Below, one piece after another: positions 45,676-56,502 of a stretch of 64,000 bases of DNA. The translations under genes were made by a program, and so were the position numbers. The DNA is from Aureobasidium sp. EXF-3400 (Eukaryota > Ascomycota > Dothideomycetes > Dothideales > Saccotheciaceae), in contig SWBL01000175.1 of assembly GCA_024195585.1 (NCBI GenBank), positions 39,266 through 103,265 of the forward strand. The letters run 5' to 3'. A model generated the notes under the pieces. It saw nothing but the letters and a program-made list of their open reading frames with translations, did no database searches and was not told the origin of the DNA. The first letter of the stretch is position 1, and every line of letters begins with the position of its first letter.

Positions 45676-46209
45676 AATAGACGAAAGGATGAATCGAGAA
45701 GAGTTATAAAAAAGTAGGGATGGAGAAAAAGGAAATGGAGCACGCGAGCTGTTGCCTAACAAGCAAGAGTATATTTTGGGGCGCAGCTGACCAAAATCCT
45801 GCAGCTCAAAAAGGAAAGAGCGATAAGAACACAACCACTTTGGTTGGCTACAACAACCATCACAACAACATCGGAATCAGTGAACATCGAGCCTTACGAC
45901 AGGGAAATCGCGCTTTTGAGCATTCATTGTTGGGAAAGATACATCATCGCGATGGTCAAATCTCTCGTCGATCGAGGTTCTGCACACAATTAAAGGACGA
46001 CAATTTACTGGATGACGATTGGAAAGCAGGCAAAGGAAGAATGAGTACCCATGAGCAATGGAATTGATTCTATCATGCTGCCATCTGGATGCCCGCAAGA
46101 TTCGGCGATCTCTCGATGTCCACACCCAGCGCCTCACCACGTCCGCTAATAGTCTCAAGTCACATATCATACAACAGAAAAAGCGTTCCACATCTCTCCC
46201 ATTGCTCAT
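45676..46209. other. Intergenic region upstream of the phosphatase
   Basis: Promoter side of the minus-strand phosphatase. Short plus-strand frames are open here and a Met at 46038 begins a 32-codon frame, too little for a call. Confidence 0.35.
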
Positions 46210-46506
46210 ATGTTGGCTTCCTCTGGCTTTTTGGGCCCCATTGAATTTCAGATCATCGACGATGAAGTGGGACCTGCCATCAGTCAAGTCATACCAAGTC
46301 TGCCGGCTCGTAGTGGAGTCGATGTGGCCGAATTCTTCTCAACCATGCGATACCGTCTACGAAGAAGCATCGAATTAAGGACAAGGCCAACCAACAGAGC
46401 GGATTTTGTGGTCTTATATCGCCAGCACAGTGAGGAACAACTCGAACACAGCCAAAGTTGTCTTAGAGCCGGCTGGCTATGTCATTGCGACCATATCAAC
46501 AGATGA
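46210..46506 (+). CDS. Possible small hypothetical protein (weak)
   Basis: A 98-codon frame from an ATG at 46210 reads MLASSGFLGPIEFQIIDDE, IPSLPARSGVDVAEFFSTM and so on. It has coding-like composition but no recognisable domain, and no in-frame upstream exon that I can defend. It could be a fragment of a decayed or multi-exon gene, or chance. Confidence 0.25.
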   Translation: MLASSGFLGPIEFQIIDDEVGPAISQVIPSLPARSGVDVAEFFSTMRYRLRRSIELRTRPTNRADFVVLYRQHSEEQLEHSQSCLRAGWLCHCDHINR

Positions 46507-46606
46507 CTTGTCCTCATCAGCTACAAGAGTGAGAGTATGCCGCCGATTGTTCTTCACTCGTTAATGGTAGTATACAACAACCATATGTTCTACTAGACAG
46601 CTATCG

Positions 46607-46690
46607 CCAGCTCACAGTGTCCAGCTCACAGTGTCCAGCTCACAGTGTCCAGCTCACAGTGTCCAGCTCACAGTGTCCAGCTCACAGTGT
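46607..46690 (+). repeat. Six exact tandem copies of a 14-bp unit
   Basis: The unit CCAGCTCACAGTGT is repeated six times without a single mismatch over 84 bp. Perfect identity points to recent expansion by slippage or unequal exchange. It lies between the weak frame at 46210 and the F-box gene, about 290 bp before the latter's start. Confidence 0.95.
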
Positions 46691-46982
46691 CATCGAAGTA
46701 TGATATTCTGCACGTCGGGCGACACGTCCTAAGAGCAGCACTCTCTCTTGCACGATACATATTCCTTCAAGCACAGGTAAAATTTTCGCAAGCTGAGTCA
46801 AACTTAAACGGGTCTTGACCAGATTTGTCGGGTGATCAGGACGTCTCGGCATTCGTGAGAGATTGAGCAAGTTCTAATCATTGTTGCCTTGGAATTTTGC
46901 ACCGTCCTCTGTGTCCGAATGTCTTCCTTTCTCTCCTACGGCTCCCAACTCAGCTACATCCCACTCCTCGAATCGTAAAACC
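46691..46982. other. Short intergenic region before the F-box gene
   Basis: Presumed promoter and 5' untranslated region. The coding frame is open upstream to 46881 but has no earlier ATG in this frame. Confidence 0.4.
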
Positions 46983-48353
46983 ATGGAAGGCACGACTCAT
47001 TCAATCTGTCGAGAGGATCATATGCCTCCCTTCGGAAAGCTGTCCATCGATTTGGTCCTTCAAATCACTGACTTTCTTCCGACCGAGTCAGTCTTTGCCC
47101 TTGCGCTCACCACAAAACCGTTGTACTGCAGTCAAACTCTCCAAAAAGCCTGGAAGTCGGATCCTTGGCTCTGCCCAAGTCGTTGTGCACAACTGATAGC
47201 GAGATATACACCGGAGCGAGTTTACTGTGCCTTCTGTAAAAGTCTTCATCCGCGAAGAACGACTCCAAAAATGACAAACGACTGGTTCGACTTATATCCG
47301 TGTCCACGGACATCCCCTCATCTCCATCAGGAAAGAATGACTTGGAAGATTCTTAAAAACTGGTCTAGCTTACATCCATATTCTCCCGAATTATCTCGGC
47401 TTGTATGGCTGCACTTGGCCCCCTGGGATTACCATTTGCAGTTCGAAGACGTTTATAAAGTCATGATCAGACATCTCTGGGGAGCGCCATATGGTGATGA
47501 CTTGGACAGCATTTCTGTTGAGACAGACTGGCAAGCTCTGGCACACAATCCTACTCGTGAGAACCCCAATGGCTATCTGAAGGCCCCGGCCCAATACCTC
47601 GTAAAGCTTACTGTGAAGCCCGAGATTGTCGCAGATAAGCTCATTCTTCGCACTATACAACGTATATGGTACGATCGCGACGTGTGGGAAAACTGCAAGT
47701 CCTATGCTCTTGAATGTCCTCTTATGGTTTGCCAGCATGCGACACGACCTGGTCTTACTCCTTCAATTGATGACCTACTCTCAATCTCCCAACGAGGACT
47801 CCGATTCCCTACAGCCCGTCTTCCATGGCAGCAGAAAAAGCAAAACGCGATGGTAAAACTCCCTTGGCAAAAGTGCACCAAATGTATGAGTAGACACTTC
47901 CTTGTCCTCTGGAACCACGATCAGACTGGAGTCGAATTGGGACTGTACACTTGGACCAATCTCGGAATGTGCGAGTACAACTTGACCAACGAATGGACTG
48001 TGGCAACGACCACTGAATGGAAGCCGTATCATGAACGGTGGCACATCTACAACCGCAACTATGGTTTAGACCATGTTCCCGATATACACGAACAAATCGC
48101 AGAAGCCGATAGCGAGATTTGTCACCGATCATTTGAACGCGCAAAGCATAGTCTTGAGATACGGAATCAAAGATTACATGCGCTCAGGCTTTGCAGCGAA
48201 GATCAAAGCACCACCCAAGATACTGTGGCCCCGAGCACGTATCAAGACGATCAATCAGAACAGGCCGTGCCGAAGGAGAAATCAAGAGTTTCCAGGTCTG
48301 TAGGGAAATTACGTCGAGCGATACGGCATCCATTCAGCCGCAGAGAGTCTTGA
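46983..48353 (+). CDS. F-box-like domain protein of unknown specificity
   Basis: Single-exon gene of 456 aa starting at MEGTTHSICRED, in a strong context (aaaccATGGAA). An F-box-like motif occupies about residues 18-60: FGKLSIDLVLQITDFLPTES, then ALALTTKPLYCSQTLQKAW. After it is a cysteine pair YCAFCKSLHPRR and a long region with Trp-rich segments (VWLHLAPWDYHLQFEDV, IQRIWYDRDVWENCKSYALE) and a second pair, WQKCTKCMSRHFLVLW. The C-terminus is basic (SVGKLRRAIRHPFSRRES). Many Pezizomycotina genomes carry expanded families of this design; the substrate is not predictable. It converges on the second MFS gene 182 bp away. Confidence 0.75.
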   Translation: MEGTTHSICREDHMPPFGKLSIDLVLQITDFLPTESVFALALTTKPLYCSQTLQKAWKSDPWLCPSRCAQLIARYTPERVYCAFCKSLHPRRTTPKMTNDWFDLYPCPRTSPHLHQERMTWKILKNWSSLHPYSPELSRLVWLHLAPWDYHLQFEDVYKVMIRHLWGAPYGDDLDSISVETDWQALAHNPTRENPNGYLKAPAQYLVKLTVKPEIVADKLILRTIQRIWYDRDVWENCKSYALECPLMVCQHATRPGLTPSIDDLLSISQRGLRFPTARLPWQQKKQNAMVKLPWQKCTKCMSRHFLVLWNHDQTGVELGLYTWTNLGMCEYNLTNEWTVATTTEWKPYHERWHIYNRNYGLDHVPDIHEQIAEADSEICHRSFERAKHSLEIRNQRLHALRLCSEDQSTTQDTVAPSTYQDDQSEQAVPKEKSRVSRSVGKLRRAIRHPFSRRES

Positions 48354-48535
48354 AACTGTCCATTGAAGAAGGCAAGGGCGATGAATGTCGGCTTCCCTGG
48401 CTTTTGTTGTCTGAAGAGGGCGTTCGCAACTCCTGGAGTTTGGGCGACGGTGGAACGAAATCTCTGAAACCAGAACGATAGTAGTAGACAATCTAGAAAG
48501 TCGTCTGGAGGCTACAATATGTAATGTTATCGTCT

Positions 48536-49972
48536 CTACCATTTAGCTCTCCAGTCCAAGCCTTTGACTCTAAGTCTCACCCAGACAAAGCATGCCAAAG
48601 CAGCAACATAACTCAGACCAGTAAACACAGCAACACCCCATAACTTTCTCTTTCCCTCTACATCCACGGCATCCAAGATGCCACCAGCAGCAGGCAAACT
48701 GATCAACACTCCAAATGCCACAACCGTATAACAACTAGCATAATACCTTCCATAATCACCAATCCCACACAACTGGCCCAGACAGATGGGTGTAAGCGAA
48801 ACATTAGAGCCACTAACAAAACCAAAGAGGATTACAAACACAACAAGCAAAGCTGGAGAAGACAAGTCTTGAGCAAGGATATCAGGGATCCAGAATGCGA
48901 GTACCGAGACCGCGCAAAAGGATAGCGATACTATCATAGTGTTGTAATGACCAAAATTGTCGCCTAGAGTACCAGAAGTCAGGCGTCCGAAACATGATGC
49001 AGCGTTTAGGATAGCGAGGAGTTGGTAGCCGAATGCTGCTGAGCCGGTTATCCCAGCGTCGGGAGAGATATCTTGGCGGGCGAGGTAGTAGGCAGGTAGA
49101 TAGGTGATGGGTATGTAGTAAGCCAGATCTGTGAAGAGTGTTCCTGCGGTTGTTACTGCCATCGCGCCTGTTCCGTCAAGAAAGATGCGATAGTCGGGGA
49201 GAGTGGCTCGCCAAGGTGATTTTCCGTCTTTAGGTGGTGTGGCTAGAATTCTGCTGCGGCAGAAACAAATGCTGATAATACAGAGGGCGAGTAGTACAAA
49301 TGCCACAATCCTGACGCACCAACTCCAGCCTACTTGGGGCACTAAAGCTTGCATGACCAGTGGAAAGAGCACCCCGCCGAATCCGCTGCCTGTCCAGGCG
49401 ATACCGCTGGCGAGCCCGCGACGAGTGTCGAACCAATGAGCTACGCAAGCCATGGAAGGTGTGAGCAAGAGACTCGATCCCAAGCCTGTGAGAAGTGAAA
49501 AGGCCAGAAAGATCTGATAGTATTCTAATTCACTCATCAGTGACTCCTTTCGATGAACAACAGAATTGGTCTAGTGCTTACCAGTACAGAAACTCAGACA
49601 CATCATACCCAAAACTGTACAACATGTTCCCACAAGCATCAACAATCTAGGTCCAAATACGTCGAAACATGGACCAACCCAGACGCCTACACTCCACACC
49701 ACGAACGCATAGATGGAGAAGATCCAGCCGAGTGAGGATGCAGATGTTGTAGGGAGGACGGAAGAGGAGATGATAACGCTAAAAACGCCGGTTGTGTTGT
49801 AAACACCAATCGAAGCAGTCAAGCCACACCATGCACCGAAGACGACCAGCCACGCTTTGGTGCCACCTTCAGGGTAGGTGATGGAATCTGAGGACTGAGT
49901 TGTAGAGGTGGCTTTTTCAGTGTCTGGAGAAGATGATGGAGATTGTGAGGAGATTTCCAGATTGGAAGACAT
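48536..49972 (-). CDS. MFS transporter, monocarboxylate-porter type, second member
   Basis: Exons 49972-49582 and 49524-48536 (57-nt intron) give 459 aa. The intron acceptor GAATTAG was chosen because it alone keeps phase and gives SFCTEYYQIFLAFSLLTG. The start is MSSNLEISSQ in good context (agcaATGTC). A short Ser/Thr-rich hydrophilic N-terminus leads into GGTKAWLVVFGAWCGLTASI, the family's first span. Other family segments are SLGWIFSIYAFVVW, GLGSSLLLTPSMACVAHWF and FDTRRGLASGIAWTGSGFGG. About twelve spans fit. It resembles the member at 38611 in layout but differs throughout, so the two are not a recent duplicate. Substrate unknown. Confidence 0.86.
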
Positions 49973-50843
49973 TGCTTTTGGCCGTTTGGGGTACCACTTA
50001 AGCACAAGGAGATAGGAGGATATGGTGTTAGATAGTTTAGTATGTGAGACTTGTTGTCACAGAGCTGGCGGGTTTTGAAGTTGTTGGTAGACAACGCTCA
50101 TCCTTCAAGAGTAGACATCAAACCATCATGGCCTACCTGTTGATATAAACCAAGTCTATTGTGATTTCTTGATTGATCATCGGTGAACTCAAATTGGCCA
50201 ATCAGAGGCAAGAGTGTACTGGAAGTGACCAATCAAATGTCTGGCTCTAAGCAAGTCAGCGATCTTTGGAGGGAAGTGAATTTTCCGCCAGCAATCGATC
50301 CCTTCGTATTGCTTAACTTCAAAGAGAAGTGCAAGACAATTATCGAAATAGTGTTGATGGAAGCTGTTCTGAGTAACGTTGGAGCAAGCTGTTCGGAAGC
50401 TCGAAGCTCTCATGAGCTAGGCTTAGCGGCCGACATGGCAACGCATGTGAGAAGATTGAGGGTCCCATCCATACAGCGTATCGACTACGGGTATCAAGTA
50501 TGGTCCAGGGAAACCTGGATTTTTTTGGTACTTATCACAGTTGTTGCGTGGTACAGAGTTACAATCGCACAGAAATGATGTCAAGGTGAGCTGGCGGATC
50601 AACCTCGGTCCAGCAGTCGTGCTTACCAACCTCTTATCTGGTGGAGGTGCCTTCCTCTTGTATCCTTCCATTATCCAGCAGGGACTTTTCTTGTTTATTG
50701 CAAGACCGCATCTGACATCTAATCCAACGCTCGATAGAAGCCTAGTCCAAACCACAGATCTCATCACCTACTGATCTTTACCCCCCCACCTTACCATCCC
50801 TTGACTAGGCCTCAAGTCTACCATCTAATAGCTACAAAGAACG
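49973..50843. other. Intergenic region between the MFS and Ada-like genes
   Basis: 871 bp between divergent genes. A frame open at 50183-50578 lacks an ATG start and any domain. Nothing else recognised. Confidence 0.4.
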
Positions 50844-51338
50844 ATGTCGACTGTTGCATCATCCTCTACAGATCACCCATACAATGCTGCCCTCCCAATA
50901 CTGCCCATAACAACACCATCTCGCAGATGGCATGCTTTGACCACTCGCACGTCTTGCCCAACACTACCTTTCTACTACGGCGTGCTCGCTACACAAATCT
51001 ACTGTCGACCAACGTGTACAGCACGTCTCGCCCGCCGCGCCAATGTCTGCTACTTCGCTTCTGCTCAGGCTGCCGAAAGTGCTGGTTATCGCGCTTGCAA
51101 ACGCTGTCGTCCTGATGATGATTTGTTCTTCGGCGAGGCTGAGGAGGTGGTAATGAAGGCCATGGCGGTGATAGGAAAACGGCAAGGCGAAGAGAAGAGA
51201 GGGCTGGTACAGATGGCAGCGGAAGTGGGTGTGACGAAAAGTTACTTGTGTAGAGTGTTCAAGAAAACTATGGGCATGACGGTGGGAGAATATATCAGAG
51301 AGTTTGAGAAAGGGGAAAAGGGAAGTGTAATAGAATAG
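50844..51338 (+). CDS. Ada-type methylphosphotriester-acceptor/AraC-helix protein
   Basis: Small DNA-repair or damage-sensing protein with the N-terminal zinc domain of bacterial Ada/AdaA. 164 aa read as one exon from ATG 50844. The metal domain shows FYYGVLATQIYCRPTCTARL and YRACKRCRP, with four cysteines at residues 54, 58, 85 and 88, the exact C-x3-C-x26-C-x2-C spacing of Ada; Cys54 equals the Cys that takes methyl from DNA phosphotriesters. Next comes one AraC-type helix-turn-helix (LVQMAAEVGVTKSYLCRVF, then MTVGEYIREFEKG). The alkyltransferase half of Ada is absent. An alternative model uses a 65-nt intron 51325-51389 (unusual GTGTAA donor, CAACAG acceptor) and ends at 51535, adding about 48 residues in an open frame. 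Bacterial ancestry is likely, but fungal relatives are known in general. Confidence 0.85.
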   Translation: MSTVASSSTDHPYNAALPILPITTPSRRWHALTTRTSCPTLPFYYGVLATQIYCRPTCTARLARRANVCYFASAQAAESAGYRACKRCRPDDDLFFGEAEEVVMKAMAVIGKRQGEEKRGLVQMAAEVGVTKSYLCRVFKKTMGMTVGEYIREFEKGEKGSVIE

Positions 51339-51726
51339 CTGATACTGAACCTTCCACCGGGATGGCGGTACACAAGGCCCCTTCAACAGCTGTTGATGAA
51401 TGTCTGAATGGAGAAGGAAATGTGCATATCAACGTCGCCGATGAACCACCTTCAGACGTAGCTAACAAGCTAGATTCCAGTAAAGGAATCGAAAACGGGA
51501 TTTTCTCTAGCATCATCGACGAAATGATAATCTGAAGCACGATTCACGGAGCTCTTCAACAGGGGGCGACGATTGCGACGAAGGTCTCGACACGAATGGA
51601 GCTTGCATAATATGTCTGGCAGAAACCTCATCCGCTGAAAAGCGAAGAATGGTTGATCAAGTAGAAAAGCATTACATATATTCACTGAATTAATTAGATG
51701 TTGTATGGAATTATAAGAATCAATGC
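51339..51726. other. Intergenic region, possible second exon of the Ada-like gene
   Basis: The stretch 51390-51535 is open in the frame that a 65-nt intron would require, ending at TGA 51533-51535. Beyond 51535 nothing is seen before the convergent 453-aa gene. Confidence 0.4.
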
Positions 51727-53264
51727 CTACAAGACTGTCGACTGTCCCAACTGTGAGTTCAGTATGCTCTCGAACTGCTCTTCCAGGCGCCTGTACTCAA
51801 CACCAAGTTCTCGTATGAATTTCTTGATCTTGTTCTCCTTGATCTGAAAATCGTTCAGCCCAGATGCGTACTCGAAGAAGGGCGCATTTACTGTCTCAAG
51901 TCCATCCACGAATCTTGATAATGCCGCGCTTTTGAGTTCCTGCTGACGCTCCTTATTACTCTCGTCGATTGCAATTCCTGTATCGGCGTGGTACTTCGCC
52001 ACCAAAATGTCGTAAAGGACTGTCGAGCGTCCTGACAATCTGTCTTTAAGCGTCTGTCGAGTGGTCGTAACCTCATGAAGCACGCCCTTTTGCCTCCAAT
52101 ATTCTTGTGCAAACGATTTGGCTCTGTTGGCTACAGACACGAGTTCATGGAAGTAGGTGAGCATCTGGCGCTCTCCTTCATGGCCAGTGTTTTCAGTCTC
52201 TGCCAAGGGTTCGAATGCCACATCTGGGAAATATCGAGGACGTTTTCGCATTCCGTCTGTGCTCCCGGCGCTATCTTCGTTGTTGTGAAAGCGGTCATCA
52301 CCTGTGTCCTGGGTGTGGGTGTCCGATCTTCTTTTGAGACGGTCAGAGTGCGCTTGATGCGAACTGGCTGGCGTCGGAGCTTGTGGTTCATCGGGCCCTT
52401 CCATATGGTCGCCGGAATCAGTATGGGATCGAGCATCAGGATCATTAGACTCTCCCTCTGTATCTTCATCTTGTGATCTTTGGGATGTCTGTGACAGAGG
52501 ATGTTGGTCGGCACGACGTGCTCGACTTAGCGGTCTGCCGCACAAACCCTCGCACACTCGGCGCCATTCGTTGAGTGTATCCTCTATCGGAGGCTTAAAT
52601 CTAGCCTTGTCTTGTAATATGTTCGTGAGCTCAGCCGGAAGGTCACGACTACGTTCAATCGTGACCTTGAAAGCACATGAGCCAGGTTTCGAGTGATTCT
52701 CTGTACAAAAGTTAGTGACTACGCTCAGATTCTTGTCACGGTCTTGAGGGGAAGCATACCTGAATTCTTTGAAAAGTCGTACCAGAATTCTACAGTGTCG
52801 CCGTCACCGAGAATTATCTCTTCCGAGAGTGCAGCCCATGTTTTCGGCTTGGGCTGGTGAGGTATGTTGCACAGACCGAGCCGGGTGCTGTACTCCTCCC
52901 TGTTCTTGTCGTGCTTGATACTCAGCGAGGAAACGCTCCATAAGAAGTTCTGTCACCGGCTAGTCAACTACATTGTTATATGTATGATGCGCAATCAAGA
53001 ATTCTGACCTCAGAGCCATAATCATCGGCGTCAAGATACAGGTAGATGTCTGCGACAAGTCCTTCTTTGCCAATTCTTCCACCCTGCCATGCGGCTGGGA
53101 GCTTTATTTCAAGGAACGGCGTCTCGGCACTGAGTACGAAATCATAGGACTTCTTGGTTGCATTCTCGACAAAGCGATATGTTATTGTGTCTGGATTTTA
53201 TTTAGCAAAGGCGATCAAGACTAGGGCAGACAAATAGCCACACTAACCTGCTTCCACAGACATG
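51727..53264 (-). CDS. Hypothetical protein, 453 aa, five-part layout of unknown function
   Basis: Four exons: 53264-53249, 53190-53009, 52949-52760 and 52700-51727 (introns 58, 59 and 59 nt), total 453 aa. The first exon is 16 nt and encodes MSVEA plus one base. All three intron phases fit. The N-terminal about 185 residues are beta-rich (TITYRFVENATKKSYDFVLS, KLPAAWQGGRIGKEGLVADI, LGLCNIPHQPKPKTWAALSE, GDGDTVEFWYDFSKNS, CAFKVTIERSRDLPAELTNI). Then follows a disordered acidic and basic stretch (DTEGESNDPDARSHTDSGDH) and a helical C-terminal half with likely coiled coil (LTYFHELVSVANRAKSFAQE, KENKIKKFIRELGVEYRRLE). I do not recognise a family. It converges on the Ada-like gene. Confidence 0.62.
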
Positions 53265-54150
53265 ACGGTGTGATCGGAGGTTCTTGCTCTTGAAACTCGC
53301 ATACATGGGACAAAGGCCGCAAGAAAGAAACTTTGAAGGAGCAAGACGCAGAATCAGAAGGTCGGGGACCAGAGAGAACTTGAAGGCATGCCTGTAATGA
53401 TTACCTGATGACAGTCATCCCGAAATTGTCCTGCACGACCAAGCCGCACGTGTGGTTTTCAGCCCTTGAAAAACATTGTCATGGTACGAGATGAGCGTAT
53501 GATTGAGCGAAGAAACGGGTATCCAGCATGGTAACAGGTCACTGCGACGAACGATTTCCGCAGCCGTGAGCATTGGAACGAAGTTGCAAACGAGCTTGTG
53601 TAACCCTTTCAGCCATGATGTGCAGGAACCCGTGACACAGGCTTGACAGGTATTGACGAATACCCAAAAGCATGTGTTTGAATGTTTCATTTTCTTGTGA
53701 TTCCAATCGTTCTGAGCCTCGTTTCAGATGAGTTGTTGATGATGTGTTGATTGATGGCTGGGGTTTTAGCGTGTCCTCTTGACAGTCGGGTTCGGGAAGC
53801 AACGCTGGATTTGGTAAGCTCCACGGCTCGCTCGGTTCAATGTTGATGGCTCCATAACAAGCTCGAAACGTGTTGTCCAAAGTGTGCTTGGTGCGACGTG
53901 AATCCAGTCAAGTCCTCGCTATGCCTTGCCAAAAGAAAAAAAACAATGAAGTCAGCCCGCGTGCAATGCAACAGATATGGGAATCTGGGCTGAATGTGAA
54001 AGTGGAGATGGTCATTATGTTCGCAACCTATTCCCCCCAGCTAAAGCATACAATAAATATGGATAGCAAACAGCGCTTCAAGGACCCCGCCAACACCAAC
54101 AGTTCCCACAAACTCCATTCGTCAAACGCCAGTATCGTGTTTCTAGGCAC
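53265..54150. other. Intergenic region with an unsupported minus-strand frame
   Basis: A minus-strand frame at 53880-53539 (113 codons) starts with an ATG and has coding-like composition (MDNTFRACYGAINIEPSEPW), but no domain or splice partner was found. Otherwise the region holds the probable promoter of the 453-aa gene and the 3' side of the heme lyase. Confidence 0.35.
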
Positions 54151-55197
54151 TCATTTCTTCAGCTTGGCCAACTCTTCCCTAACACTGCCTCCGCTAGCCC
54201 TCCACCAGACATCACCACCCCACCTGATCATTCTCTCAGCGGCATCCAGAGGTCCGTCAACAGCAGGTCTGACATCCAGATAGAAAACGGGTTCTCCAGT
54301 CTCCTCGGGAGGTCCAGAGTAGTAATCAATGACATATCTCTTTTCCCTCTCTGTGCCATCCGGGTGTACTCTCCTTACGAACCAGTCGTGGCGATCAAAC
54401 GGCGGCTCAGTCTCGTACTTTGAGGGGTACAGCCATCCCATGACCTGCAGCATCCTTGCCTTAGGTGTAAGCTCAGAAGGTCTTCCCATGAAGCGCACAA
54501 GACTGGGGTCCTTGGTCTCAGTATTCGCCGCCAAAGCATCCTTCCTCGCCAGCAGTTCAGCCAACGGATAGGCATTCTCCTCTCCCTTCTTACAAACGTC
54601 CCATCCTCTCTTCAGACCGGCTGAGAAACGTCTCTCCCACTCTACAATCTCTTGCCAAGCTCCCTCATTCAAGAAGTTGTGCACCGCAACCATGGACTCG
54701 ACGTGCTCGGCGGGTGTATCGGTGTATCCCTTTCGCAACATGGCATTGTACATTTGCTGTGGCGAAGGGTATTCCCACATTCCTTGGCCGTCGCCGCGGG
54801 GGATTGTCGAAGCTTCGCGTTCTAGAGGGAGGTCTACACTCTGCTCGTCGTGGTCGCGTTGGTTGGAGATGGATTTGGGCATGTAGTTGAGCGGGTTCAG
54901 CTTCGAAATGTATGAGGGCGAGCCGGCGGAGGGTTCCTGCTTCTGTGCTTCGGTGGGTGGTACGTAGGGACATGCTGATGCTGAGTCTGAGGGCTTTGTG
55001 ACAACGGAGGGTGGTGGTGCGGTAGGGGCTTCGCCAGCGGGCTTGTGCATGGGGCATCCTGGCTGTAGATATTGTTAATCAATGTTGTTGATATGAGAGC
55101 TGAACGAGCTTACTGGAGGGGCGGCGCTGGCGTTAGCGGGCATGGGATGAGGAGCGACGGGCGCAGCTGGTGTCGAATCTGCCCAGAACCAACCCAT
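54151..55197 (-). CDS. CYC3: Cytochrome c heme lyase (holocytochrome c synthase)
   Basis: Attaches heme covalently to apocytochrome c in the mitochondrial intermembrane space. Exons 55197-55114 and 55062-54151 (51-nt intron) give 331 aa. The N-terminus [13 protein letters not shown] is characteristic of the family, and the splice restores [14 protein letters not shown], a Cys-Pro heme regulatory motif; a second, SACPYVPP, follows. The core shows [71 protein letters not shown] and [20 protein letters not shown]. Length matches fungal Cyc3. Whether it serves cytochrome c or c1 cannot be settled by eye; the closest picture is Cyc3. The YIP1 gene follows upstream on the same strand. Confidence 0.95.
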
Positions 55198-55505
55198 TGT
55201 GTGTAATTATATGTGTATGAGGGTGATGTCGAGTAGTCGGAGGTATACAAGAAGGGCGCGACGAGTTACAGGGCAGCGGCAAAAAAAGTCGATAGATGGT
55301 CGATAAATAAAGATCAAAGACGCGGAGCTCGGGCGTCTTCGGCGGCGACCAAAAAGTTGCTGACCCAAATCTTGATTCCTGACTCGGCCTTTTTCGCGAT
55401 TATCTTATCTAATCTGATTTGACATTTGGTATTCATGAATAACATTTTCTAAGCACTCGCGTAAGCTACTTGTTCTTTTGTCTCGTATTGCCCAAACAAC
55501 TCGGT
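55198..55505. other. Intergenic region between YIP1 and heme lyase
   Basis: 308 bp upstream of the heme lyase start and downstream of YIP1, both on the minus strand. No gene is seen; probably the promoter. Confidence 0.4.
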
Positions 55506-56502
55506 CTAAGCACCAGCCTTGAGATTGCTGGTAATAGTACCAGTACCTCTGCTTGAGAAGATAGCCATGATGCCAAATCCGACGTAGAAAAGAGCCAAGG
55601 GGTATGCAACCAATCCTCGCATGCCAGTCATTCTTCCCACAGCGCAGAACATGGCACTGCTGCTGTATGTGCACCATGAAATCGCCAAGCTCGTCAAGAT
55701 GTAACCCAGCAGTCCATCGAGGGGAAGCGCAATGCCGACGAAAGATGTCAAGACAAGAGGAAGAAGGCAGTAGCCGAGCACCGATGCTGAGCGCCAGATG
55801 GTCAGAGTCGCTGAGAAGTGACCGCCATGTGCAGACGACGAGTCTTGTTGCTGGGCTGCTGTTTCGGCGGGAGAAAGTGGTGGTGACATGAGCGAGAGGA
55901 TCCAGTGGAGCGAGATGCTACCCAAAGCGGCCAGTCCGTAGATGTAACCGAAGTGGAGCTTGCCAGACTGCACAGAGTCAGTGAAATGTACATGTGTCAT
56001 CTTCTGGGGCTACTCACCAAGAGCAAGAAAGTGCCGAACAGCAGGAAGAAGAGGATGGGTCCTGCCAGATCAGAATCGTCCATGATGTGCTGGTCGATTC
56101 TAGCCAGGGGGTTCAAGACGGTAAGAGTCTGTCGCATAGCATCAGTACACCATATCTCTATTCTCTCATGTCTTTCATACACACCTTTGTCTTGATGTGT
56201 CCAAAGTTGACACCCAGCTCTTCCAACAAGGGCGGCTCTCCAGGATATCCCTCGGTGCCAAATGCCGCCAGCCATCCCATTGTCAAGCCTCCTTGTTCAC
56301 CCATACGTCCAGACACAGCAGGCTGTCCGCCGAAGCCTGCGCCATAACTTGACGGGTATGCTGATGTTTGCGCTCCGCCGTTGAATGCCTGGAAGGGTGT
56401 TGACGTGCCGGAAACAGGTTGGTTCGAGTAGGATGAAGAGTAGAACTGTAGATTCTGGGCATTGCCATAGGGCTGCTGTTGTTGAGGGTTGTAATACGCC
56501 AT
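55506..56502 (-). CDS. YIP1: YIP1-family membrane-trafficking protein
   Basis: Multi-span membrane protein of the ER-Golgi transport system that binds Rab/Ypt GTPases. Exons 56502-56185, 56128-56018 and 55967-55506 (introns 56 and 50 nt, all phase 0) give 296 aa. The cytosolic N-terminus is Gln-, Ser- and Gly-rich (MAYYNPQQQQPYGNAQNL). Family signatures are EPPLLEELGVNFGHIKTKTL, NPLARIDQHIMDDSDLAGPI, and the spans FFLLFGTFLLLSGKLHFGYI, LPLVLTSFVGIALPLDGLLG, YSSSAMFC and RGLVAYPLALFYVGFGIMAI. Five membrane segments fit. The assignment to Yip1 rather than Yif1 or Yipf paralogues rests on the DLAGP and GKLHFGYIYG segments. Confidence 0.9.

Noticed and set aside
46607..46690. CRISPR-like array
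   Set aside because: The six 14-bp units are contiguous without spacers and the organism is a fungus; it is a simple tandem repeat.
50183..50578. 131-codon plus-strand frame
   Set aside because: It has no ATG start, no domain and no splice partner; likely chance.
53539..53880. Upstream exon of the 453-aa gene or separate small gene
   Set aside because: Coding-like but no in-frame join to the gene at 53264 and no domain; left as a note.
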